In this document: positions 1 to 5,468 of the stretch, one piece after another
How positions within the stretch are numbered: position 1 is the stretch's first letter
Layout: the number at the start of each line of letters is the position of its first letter
Assembly (NCBI GenBank): GCA_030731635.1
Contig: JANQTR010000058.1
Coordinates: 1 to 5,974, forward strand
Reading direction: 5' to 3'
Origin: Erythrobacter sp.
Lineage (GTDB): Bacteria; Pseudomonadota; Alphaproteobacteria; Sphingomonadales; Sphingomonadaceae
Length of the DNA: 5,974 nucleotides
The notes under the pieces: model-generated
What the model saw: the letters and a program-made list of their open reading frames with translations, nothing else
Databases searched by the model: none
What the model was told of the DNA's origin: nothing
Position numbers and translations under genes: made by a program

Positions 1-718
1 GTGCCTGTGGGGCGCTTTGCAAGTAGATATGTCTCACAAGGCCCAGACCGAGGACGAGCGCGAATATGCAGATATTCTGATCGTGATGATGACCCCCGTG
101 ATCAAGGGTTACGGCACCGACAAGGGTTATGACATCGCGAATAACATGCAGCAGGTCTACGGCGGGCACGGCTACGTCAAGGAATGGGGCATGGAGCAAT
201 TCGTGCGCGATAGCCGGATTGCGATGATCTACGAAGGCGCCAACGGCGTTCAGGCGATGGACCTTTGCGGCCGCAAGCTGGCATCGAATGGCGGCAAAGC
301 GATTCAGGCTTTCTTTGCCATGATCGACGAGGAAATCGGCGCAGCCAAACAAGTGCCTGAACTGAAGGGCGTGGCCGAAAAGCTTGAAAAGGCGCTCGGC
401 GAGCAGAAGGCTGCGACCATGTGGTTCATGCAGAACGCGATGACCAACCCCAATCACCTTGGTGCCGGCGCGCACCATTACATGCATATCATGGGCGTAG
501 TGACGCTCGGCTTTTTCTGGCTGAAGATGGCCAAGGTTGCGCTTGGCAAACTAGCGGGTGAGCCTTCGGACAAGGCGTTCTACGAAGCTAAGCTGGTCTC
601 GGCCAACTATTACGCCGAACGGTTCCTGCCTGATGCAGACGCACTCCGGCGCAAGTTGGAAGCGGGCAGTGAAAACATGATGAAGCTCCCTGCCGAAGCG
701 TTCGCCACGGCAGCGTAA
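1..718 (+). CDS. Acyl-CoA dehydrogenase, C-terminal part (5' end outside window)
   Basis: This flavoenzyme performs the alpha,beta-dehydrogenation of acyl-CoA thioesters, the first step of beta-oxidation, in the cytoplasm and passes electrons to ETF. The reading frame is open from base 2, so the TTG at 17 is an internal codon and the true start lies upstream. Residues below count from that TTG. Residues 1-90 match the end of the catalytic helical domain: QQVYGGHGYVKEWGMEQ (45-61), the RDSRIAMIYEG stretch, and Glu73 in YEGAN at the position of the catalytic base (Glu376 of medium-chain dehydrogenase). Residues of about 100-225 are the additional helical domain (AcylCoA_DH_C type) that marks the long, about 600-residue subfamily, so roughly the first 360 residues are missing. 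Substrate chain length cannot be read from this part. The gene ends in TAA and is followed by a hairpin at 749-780. Family assignment is firm; the exact substrate is unknown. Confidence 0.93.
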   Translation, partial: CLWGALQVDMSHKAQTEDEREYADILIVMMTPVIKGYGTDKGYDIANNMQQVYGGHGYVKEWGMEQFVRDSRIAMIYEGANGVQAMDLCGRKLASNGGKAIQAFFAMIDEEIGAAKQVPELKGVAEKLEKALGEQKAATMWFMQNAMTNPNHLGAGAHHYMHIMGVVTLGFFWLKMAKVALGKLAGEPSDKAFYEAKLVSANYYAERFLPDADALRRKLEAGSENMMKLPAEAFATAA

Positions 719-748
719 GCGGCGCAGCGATCATTTCCTGGCAGATTT

Positions 749-780
749 GCGGGCCGTCATGTTTGCGCATGGCGGCCCGT
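749..780 (+). terminator. Hairpin, probable terminator of the acyl-CoA dehydrogenase gene
   Basis: The arms 749-761 and 768-780 pair along 13 positions, including two G-U pairs, around a 6-nt loop (TTTGCG, 762-767). The core is GGGCCGTCATG against CATGGCGGCCC. It starts 31 bp after the dehydrogenase stop codon. There is no clear T-run after it, so it may be a weak intrinsic terminator, an RNA 3'-end stabiliser, or a bidirectional element. The position and stem strength support a role at the transcript end. Confidence 0.6.
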
Positions 781-781
781 T

Positions 782-798
782 GCGTATCAGTGGTACGC
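782..798 (+). repeat. Small inverted repeat directly after the terminator hairpin
   Basis: GCGTATC (782-788) and GGTACGC (792-798) pair over 7 positions, one of them G-U, around the 3-nt loop AGT. It begins one base after the larger 749-780 hairpin. It could be a second half of a tandem terminator; only TT follows the stem. Chance occurrence is possible. Confidence 0.4.
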
Positions 799-804
799 TT
801 CAGA

Positions 805-830
805 ACCGCCGGGATTGATAAAGCGGCGGT
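805..830 (+). repeat. Inverted repeat upstream of the M20 peptidase gene
   Basis: ACCGCCG (805-811) and CGGCGGT (824-830) form a perfect 7-bp dyad with a 12-bp spacer, 52 bp before the peptidase start. In a region expected to carry the peptidase promoter, it may be an operator or a leader hairpin. I could not find a convincing -35/-10 pair; the TTGATA at 815-820 lies inside the spacer but has no good -10 at normal spacing. Confidence 0.35.
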
Positions 831-865
831 GGCAAATGGTGCTAGCGGTGACAGCGCCGCAATCT

Positions 866-873
866 AAGGAAGG
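866..873 (+). promoter_or_regulatory. Ribosome binding site of the M20 peptidase gene
   Basis: AAGGAAGG lies 8 nt before the ATG at 882. This fixes the start of the peptidase and rules out the overlapping ATG at 815, which belongs to another frame. Confidence 0.75.
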
Positions 874-881
874 CAATCGAA

Positions 882-2156
882 ATGATCGGTCGGATGTTCA
901 CATGGGCTGGGGCGATGGTTATGGCGTCGGCCCTTCCGCTGGCTGCGGCGCAGGCGGAAGTGCCAAGCGCATCGGGCGCGGTTCCCGCACCGCTATTGGC
1001 TGACCTCAATCGCCAATATGATCAGATCATTTCCGACCTGATCCGCATCACCGAAACCCCCGCGCCGCCGTTCAAGGAACAGGCCCGTGCGGAATTGTTC
1101 GCTGCAATGCTGCGCGATGCTGGGCTACCCAATGTGACCATCGATGAAGAGGGCAACGTGCTGGCATTGCGGCCGGGCACACAGGATGGCCCGGTGTTTG
1201 TCGTTTCGGCCCATCTTGATACGGTATTTCCCGAAGGCACAGCGATCACCGTCACCCGCGAAGGTGACCGATTGATGGCGCCCGGTATCGGAGATGACAG
1301 TCTAGGCCTTGCCAGTATGCTTGCATGGGTTCGGGCGCTGGAACATCACAAGATCGCTACCGAGACGGCAATTCTGTTCGTCGCGACTGTCGGGGAAGAA
1401 GGCGCGGGCGACCTGCGTGGTGTGCGCCACCTATTCACCAAGGGAGAATATCAGGCTCGCATCAGCGGGTTCCTGTCAATCGACAATTCTGATGCCGCGC
1501 GGATTGTTCGGGCCGCAGTTGGCTCGCGCCGCTATCGGTTGGTGTTCAAGGGGCCGGGCGGGCACAGTTACGGCGCGTTCGGGATCGTTAATCCCATGGC
1601 GGCGATGGCCGAAACGGTGCGCGGGATTTATGCGATCGACGTGCCAACCGAGCCCAAGACGACCTATGCTGCCAGCATTGTAAGCGGCGGAAGGTCGGTC
1701 AATTCAATCCCCGACGAAATCGTGCTCGAGATCGATATGCGGTCAAGCGAGCCGGAAGCGCTGGCCGCGCTGGAGGGGGCAGCGCTGGCCGCGGCAAATA
1801 CCGCCGTGGCGGGGGAAAACGCCGCACGTTCTGTCGCTGCTGGGGCAGTATCGCTGGATATGGAGTTGATCGGTGACCGTCCGGCGGGCTCCACGCCTGC
1901 CGATCATGCGTTGGTGGTCGATGCGGTCTCAGCTTCGGCCGCAGCTGGGTTTATCCCGCGGCTCGATGCCTCATCCACCGACGCCAATATTCCCATGAGC
2001 CTCGGCATCCCGGCATTGACGGTGGGGACCGGGGCCGGAGGTGGGCGCGCCCACAGCCTTGACGAATACCTCGAAATCGGGCGCGAGCGGTTTATCGCAG
2101 GGGTATCGGTCGGCCTTGGAATCATCCTCGCCCAGACCGAGCCAAGCGCACCCTGA
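882..2156 (+). CDS. Exported M20-family metallopeptidase (M20/M25/M40 type)
   Basis: Predicted dinuclear zinc (or cobalt) hydrolase acting on peptides or N-acyl amino acids; the precise substrate cannot be told. The 424-residue protein starts with a signal peptide: Arg4, a hydrophobic core at about 6-24, and an AAAQA cleavage site near residue 25, so it should act in the periplasm or outside the cell. The expected metal ligands are present: His111 and Asp113 in AHLDTV, the bridging Asp138 in GIGDDS, the catalytic base Glu172 and ligand Glu173 in VGEEG, Asp201 in SIDNSD, and His391 in AHSLDEY. Residues of about 215-325 form the inserted dimerisation domain, with GPGGHSYGAFG (224-234) as its signature. 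Length is normal for the family and nothing is truncated. It is preceded by a good ribosome binding site and stands alone in its orientation. The closest characterised relatives are PepT-like, carboxypeptidase G2-like and ArgE/DapE-like enzymes; a biosynthetic ArgE/DapE role is unlikely because the protein is exported. Confidence 0.92.
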   Translation: MIGRMFTWAGAMVMASALPLAAAQAEVPSASGAVPAPLLADLNRQYDQIISDLIRITETPAPPFKEQARAELFAAMLRDAGLPNVTIDEEGNVLALRPGTQDGPVFVVSAHLDTVFPEGTAITVTREGDRLMAPGIGDDSLGLASMLAWVRALEHHKIATETAILFVATVGEEGAGDLRGVRHLFTKGEYQARISGFLSIDNSDAARIVRAAVGSRRYRLVFKGPGGHSYGAFGIVNPMAAMAETVRGIYAIDVPTEPKTTYAASIVSGGRSVNSIPDEIVLEIDMRSSEPEALAALEGAALAAANTAVAGENAARSVAAGAVSLDMELIGDRPAGSTPADHALVVDAVSASAAAGFIPRLDASSTDANIPMSLGIPALTVGTGAGGGRAHSLDEYLEIGRERFIAGVSVGLGIILAQTEPSAP

Positions 2157-2159
2157 GGC

Positions 2160-2702
2160 CTATTCCAGCATTCCCATAAACCTTTGCGTCCCCGCTTTGA
2201 CCCTGGGCCCCGCAGAGGGGGCAGAGCCTTCCTTCCGCGTTGGCGCACTTCTGGAGATTGGGCGTGATCGTTCGGGTGCCGGCGCAGGCAGGGGTGCGGG
2301 CGTTGGCGTGGGGGCAGCAGCAAGAATTGGCGCAGGTTTGGGTTCAGGCTCAGGCGTTGGCATCGGTGTTGGCGCGGGCGCTTCGATGCGACTTTCGATC
2401 ACCTCATCGCGCACAGGCTTCGGCGGTGGGGGCGCTTCGGCCTGACTTTCGACCACAGTTTCGCGAACAGCTTCCGGTGGCTCGGGCGGCGCTATAGAAC
2501 GGTCAACGACCGGCTGTTCATCCGGCGCGGACCCCGCCAAAATCTGCGCTGCAACCTCCTCGATGGTACCGACGACGAGCAGCGGTTGGCCGCCGACAAT
2601 ACCGACATTGGTCTGACCGTTTTCGGCGGTTCGAAGCCATGCAACGTTTTCGGCCACGACAAGATAGTTGCCGCCGCGCGAGTTGAGCTGGATGAATTTC
2701 AT
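2160..2702 (-). CDS. FlbD-like N-terminal domain protein with proline-rich tail, function unknown
   Basis: A 180-residue protein with no signal peptide or membrane segment, so probably cytoplasmic. Residues 1-56 form a small beta-rich unit that ends in TIEEVAAQI; its layout (MKFIQLN at the start, a VVAENVAWLR strand, a GG turn, then a strand and a short helix) resembles the FlbD family, but this is a by-eye similarity. Residues 57-145 are a proline/alanine/glutamate linker with two 18-residue copies of VRxxVxESxxEAP (starting at 79 and 97) and an Ala-Pro/Thr-Pro stretch (109-143). The last 35 residues are basic and end in GPRVKAGTQRFMGMLE, which could be a short binding motif. I chose the ATG at 2702 over an in-frame TTG at 2729 because the domain begins there and GGGAA lies 9 nt upstream. 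It lies 77 bp after cysK on the same strand and ends 3 bp from the convergent peptidase. No specific function can be assigned. Confidence 0.8.
   Translation of the reverse strand: MKFIQLNSRGGNYLVVAENVAWLRTAENGQTNVGIVGGQPLLVVGTIEEVAAQILAGSAPDEQPVVDRSIAPPEPPEAVRETVVESQAEAPPPPKPVRDEVIESRIEAPAPTPMPTPEPEPKPAPILAAAPTPTPAPLPAPAPERSRPISRSAPTRKEGSAPSAGPRVKAGTQRFMGMLE
2377..2484 (-). repeat. Two imperfect 54-bp tandem repeats inside the proline-rich gene
   Basis: The segments 2377-2430 and 2431-2484 align at an offset of exactly 54 bp, sharing blocks such as GGCGCTTCG, GACTTTCGA, TCGCG and ACAG on the plus strand. They encode the duplicated motif VRETVVESQAEAP and VRDEVIESRIEAP. The differences are spread through the copies, which suggests an old in-frame duplication rather than a recent one. 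Confidence 0.75.
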
Positions 2703-2779
2703 GATCACCGTTTCCCGAACATCTACCAAAAGCTTGGAAGGTCTGGAGGGGAGTAGCGGATCTTGGTTAAGGAACAGGT

Positions 2780-3700
2780 CTATTCCACCGGCAGGAAATC
2801 GGGAACCGACAAATAGCGCTCACCCGTATCATAATTGAAGCCCATCACGCGGGTGCCCGCTGCCAGGTCGGGCAACTTCTTGGCGATCGCGGCTAGGGTT
2901 GCGCCGCTGGAAATCCCCACCAGCATGCCCTCTTCATGTGCAGCGCGGCGGGCCATCTCCTTTGCGGATTCAGCGTCAACCGCGATCGCCCCGTCAATTG
3001 CGGCGGTGTGAAGGTTGCCGGGGATGAAGCCTGCGCCGATGCCCTGGATCGGGTGGGGGCCGGGCTGGCCACCGTTGATCACTGGCGACGCTTCGGGCTC
3101 TACCGCGTAGGCTTTAAAGCTGGGCCAATGCTTTTTCAGCTCTTCCGCGCAGCCGGTCAGGTGACCGCCTGTCCCAACCCCGGTGATCATGACGTCAATT
3201 GGGCTTTCTGCGAAATCGGCGAGAATTTCCTGCGCCGTGGTACGTGCATGAATCGCGGGGTTGGCGTCATTGTCGAACTGGCTTGGCATCCATGCGCCCG
3301 GCGTCATCGTCACCAGTTCCTGCGCGCGCTCAATCGCGCCGCGCATGCCTTTTTCGCGCGGGGTAAGATCAAAGCTTGCACCATAGGCCAGCATCAGCCG
3401 GCGGCGTTCAATCGACATGCTTTCCGGCATCACCAGCACCAATTTGTAACCCTTGACCGCCGCCACCATGGCGAGGCCGATGCCGGTGTTGCCGCTGGTC
3501 GGCTCTACGATCGTGCCGCCGGGCTGGAGTTTGCCAGTGGCCTCCGCATCTTCAACCATGGCAAGCGCGATACGATCCTTGATCGATCCACCGGGGTTGG
3601 CGCGCTCGGACTTTACCCAGACTTCGTGATCGGGGAACATCCGCGCCAGGCGGATATGCGGGGTTGCGCCAATGGTCTCCAGGATCGATTGAGCTTTCAT
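2780..3700 (-). CDS. cysK: Cysteine synthase A (O-acetylserine sulfhydrylase)
   Basis: A PLP enzyme that makes L-cysteine from O-acetyl-L-serine and sulfide, the last step of sulfate assimilation, in the cytoplasm. The 306-residue protein has the full set of fold-type II motifs: NPGGSIKDR with the Schiff-base Lys41, the substrate-binding loop PTSGNTG (67-73), the phosphate-binding GVGTGGHLTG (174-183), GIGAGFIP (220-227), and GISSGA (262-267), whose serine contacts the pyridine nitrogen. MPESMSIERR (91-100) and GAGFIPGN favour CysK over CysM. It is about 17 residues shorter than the E. coli enzyme, which is normal in alphaproteobacteria, and ends in NYDTGERYLSVPDFLP. The ATG overlaps the TGA of the upstream exporter gene, and GAGAGG (3708-3713) inside that gene serves as ribosome binding site at 7 nt. 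Expression should therefore depend on the exporter transcript. No CysE or sulfur-regulation site is visible in the window. Confidence 0.97.
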   Translation of the reverse strand: MKAQSILETIGATPHIRLARMFPDHEVWVKSERANPGGSIKDRIALAMVEDAEATGKLQPGGTIVEPTSGNTGIGLAMVAAVKGYKLVLVMPESMSIERRRLMLAYGASFDLTPREKGMRGAIERAQELVTMTPGAWMPSQFDNDANPAIHARTTAQEILADFAESPIDVMITGVGTGGHLTGCAEELKKHWPSFKAYAVEPEASPVINGGQPGPHPIQGIGAGFIPGNLHTAAIDGAIAVDAESAKEMARRAAHEEGMLVGISSGATLAAIAKKLPDLAAGTRVMGFNYDTGERYLSVPDFLPVE

Positions 3701-4965
3701 GAGGTTACCTCTCTCTTGAGCGCAGCCGGTTCAAAACTGCGCGCGCGGCGCAATTCCGGGAAGTACCACGCCCATACCAATGTAACGAATATCGCACCCG
3801 CGCCGCCGAATACAACCGCTCCGGTTGCGCCAAGGATGGCAGCGGCAAGGCCCGATTGCATCTCGCCCAGTTCATTCGAAGCGGAGATGGCAAGGCCGGA
3901 AATCGCCGAGACCCGCCCGCGCTTGTCGTCGGGCGTGAACAATTGCACCAGCGAACTGCGGATGAAAACCGAAATCATGTCGATCCCACCCATCACCGCA
4001 AGGATCGCCAGCGACAGCAGAAACGAGCGTGAAAAGGCAAAGGCAATCGTCACCGCGCCAAACGCCGCCACCGCCCACAGCATTTTCAGGCCAACCTCGC
4101 GTTCGAGCGGGCGAAACGACAGCCATAGCGCAACGCCCGCCGCACCAAGCGATGGGGCGGCGCGCATCAGGCCCAGACCTTCCGGCCCCACAAACAGGAT
4201 GTCGCGTGCAAACACCGGCAGCAGCGCGGTAGCGCCGGCCAGCAGAACTGCAAACAAATCGAGCGTGATGCACCCAAGCAAGAACCGCTCACGCCAGACG
4301 TAGACAATGCCCTCGACGATCTGGCGCAAAGGCTTCAGTCGAGGGCCCTCGTGCTTCGCGCGGATTGGGCGCACGGTGAGGATCAGCACCATCGCCGCCA
4401 GCAACAATCCTGCAGACAGCGCGTGGGGCAGCCATTCGACGCGGGCAAAGATCAATCCGCCGACCGCTGGCCCTGCGACACTGGCCGATTGCCATGCAAT
4501 TGAAGACAATGCGATCGCGCGCGGCAGCAACGCCGGCGGGACAATGTTGGGGGCGATTGCGCTCATCGAAGGGCCGACAAACACGCGCGCCGCACCGTGC
4601 GCTGCAGCCAGCGCAAACAGGATCGGGATATTCATCGCATCCTGCCAGGTCAGCACTGCCAGCGCTGCGGCAACGCAGGCGTCGATCCCGTTGGCAAAAG
4701 CGGCGACATGGCGGCGATCAAACCGGTCCGCCGCCAGTCCTGCTACTGGAGTGAGGAGGAAGAGTGGGACAAACTGCGCCAGCCCCAATAGGCCGAGCTG
4801 GAACGAAGCCTCGGCCACGCTCATCCCATAATCATCGCGAGCTATCGCGTAGAGCTGATAGCCTAACAGCACCACCATCGACATCGTGGCGAACACCGCC
4901 ATAAAGCGTGCGAGCCAGTAGCGGCGATAGTCGCCAATTTGTAAAGGTGAGGTCGGTTCAGTCAC
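3697..4965 (-). CDS. MFS transporter of the MFS_3 / EntS-like exporter type
   Basis: An inner-membrane, probably proton-driven exporter of 422 residues with about 12 membrane segments, for example near 22-42, 56-76, 93-107, 161-175, 182-198, 230-252, 297-312, 314-334 and 372-400. The MFS motif A between helices 2 and 3 is clear (GLAADRFDRR, 76-85), and the matching loop of the second half reads DDKRGRVSA (346-354). A long loop at about 199-225 separates the two halves. Such proteins include siderophore exporters (EntS) and many uncharacterised drug or metabolite efflux pumps. The start is GTG with AAGG 7 nt upstream; no in-frame start upstream is better, and residues 10-20 (IGDYRRYWLAR) fit the usual N-terminus. 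Its stop overlaps the cysK start (ATGA), so a role linked to cysteine or its precursors is an attractive inference, but the sequence does not show the substrate. A 9-bp dyad at 4974-5001 covers its ribosome binding site. Confidence 0.92.
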   Translation of the reverse strand: MTEPTSPLQIGDYRRYWLARFMAVFATMSMVVLLGYQLYAIARDDYGMSVAEASFQLGLLGLAQFVPLFLLTPVAGLAADRFDRRHVAAFANGIDACVAAALAVLTWQDAMNIPILFALAAAHGAARVFVGPSMSAIAPNIVPPALLPRAIALSSIAWQSASVAGPAVGGLIFARVEWLPHALSAGLLLAAMVLILTVRPIRAKHEGPRLKPLRQIVEGIVYVWRERFLLGCITLDLFAVLLAGATALLPVFARDILFVGPEGLGLMRAAPSLGAAGVALWLSFRPLEREVGLKMLWAVAAFGAVTIAFAFSRSFLLSLAILAVMGGIDMISVFIRSSLVQLFTPDDKRGRVSAISGLAISASNELGEMQSGLAAAILGATGAVVFGGAGAIFVTLVWAWYFPELRRARSFEPAALKREVTS

Positions 4966-4973
4966 GCCGCCGC

Positions 4974-5001
4974 CTTGGCAGGGACACGGCCTCCTGCCAA
5001 G
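4974..5001 (-). promoter_or_regulatory. Perfect 9-bp dyad overlapping the exporter ribosome binding site
   Basis: CTTGGCAGG and CCTGCCAAG (4974-4982 and 4993-5001) are exact inverted copies separated by 10 bp. On the minus strand the downstream arm contains most of the AAGG that serves as ribosome binding site for the GTG at 4965, so in RNA the stem would hide it. No T-run follows, which argues against a simple terminator for the upstream PilZ gene. The alternative is a protein-binding operator. Confidence 0.5.
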
Positions 5002-5036
5002 CAGGTGAAACGTGTCAGCCAGTCAGCCGAGCTTTT

Positions 5037-5378
5037 TCAGCGCGGACGGCGCAGGCGCGGATTAGGCTGCAACTGGTCGATGATCGACACAAAATCATCA
5101 AGCCGGATGATCCGTTCGAACTGGAAGCCCGCACGGTCGTCGCGGGTCCAGATCACATAGGCTTCAATACGGCCCACCACCGGCAAGCGAATGATGATAC
5201 GATCGCCGCGTTGCAATTGCTCTGAGCCGCCATCGACCATGAAGCCGTGGGCCGACAGGTTGCTGACATGCAGGTGCATATCGCCATGCACGAAATGCTC
5301 CACGATCGCGGGCATATCGACTGGGTGCCGAGCTGCGCGCCGCAAGTCTGTTACACTGAGATTTGCTCCACCAGCCAC
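5037..5378 (-). CDS. Small stand-alone PilZ-domain protein, predicted c-di-GMP receptor
   Basis: A cytoplasmic protein of 113 residues that is almost entirely one PilZ domain. The two c-di-GMP-binding elements are intact: the RRAAR motif (RxxxR, encoded at about 5328-5342) and NLSAHG, which fits [DN]xSxxG (about 5244-5261). Between and after them come beta strands such as GDMHLHVSN, GDRIIIRLP, EAYVIWTRD and AGFQFER, as expected for the barrel. It should therefore bind c-di-GMP and act on a partner, since it has no output domain; the partner is unknown. I prefer the GTG at 5378 because AAGGGAGGG lies 9 nt upstream; an in-frame TTG at 5420 would add 14 residues but has no ribosome binding site and the extra residues lie outside the domain. 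It sits between tyrS and the exporter gene on the same strand (90 bp and 71 bp gaps). The C-terminus is basic and proline-containing (QPNPRLRRPR). Confidence 0.9.
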   Translation of the reverse strand: MAGGANLSVTDLRRAARHPVDMPAIVEHFVHGDMHLHVSNLSAHGFMVDGGSEQLQRGDRIIIRLPVVGRIEAYVIWTRDDRAGFQFERIIRLDDFVSIIDQLQPNPRLRRPR

Positions 5379-5387
5379 GCCTTGCGA

Positions 5388-5396
5388 CCCTCCCTT
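5388..5396 (-). promoter_or_regulatory. Strong ribosome binding site that sets the PilZ start
   Basis: AAGGGAGGG on the minus strand, 9 nt before the GTG at 5378. It is the best purine-rich match in the tyrS-PilZ gap and is the reason to prefer GTG 5378 to TTG 5420. Confidence 0.65.
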
Positions 5397-5468
5397 TTGT
5401 CCGGGCTTAGACCAAGGCAATGAACCAAAAAGGCTGACAATTGGTAAAGGCGCGTGCAGGCTTGTGGT

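Noticed and set aside
2207..2222. GC-rich hairpin GCCCC-GCAGAG-GGGGC as a terminator for the peptidase gene
   Set aside because: The stem is only 5 bp, no T-run follows, and it lies in coding sequence of the opposite gene; chance is likely at this GC content.
1904..2445. Open frames opposite the peptidase 3' end (minus, 1904-2323) and opposite the proline-rich gene (plus, 2041-2445)
   Set aside because: Both arise from codon bias in the opposite strand. The Gly/Ala-rich plus frame is simply the complement of the proline-rich codons.
2703..2779. A promoter or terminator in the gap between cysK and the proline-rich gene
   Set aside because: I found no convincing -35/-10 pair and only a 4-bp CCAA/TTGG stem, too weak to report.
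2936..4303. A 455-codon open frame on the plus strand, antisense to cysK and the exporter
   Set aside because: It spans two well-supported genes in antisense, has no recognisable domain or ribosome binding site, and its composition (rich in Arg, Ala, His) is typical of a GC-rich shadow frame.
5379..5420. TTG at 5420 as the PilZ start codon
   Set aside because: There is no ribosome binding site before it, while GTG 5378 has AAGGGAGGG at 9 nt, and the added residues are not part of the PilZ domain.
5424..5445. ACCAA...TTGGT repeat and nearby T5 run as a tyrS terminator
   Set aside because: The stem has only 5 bp with a 12-nt loop and the T-run is inside the loop, so it does not form an intrinsic terminator.
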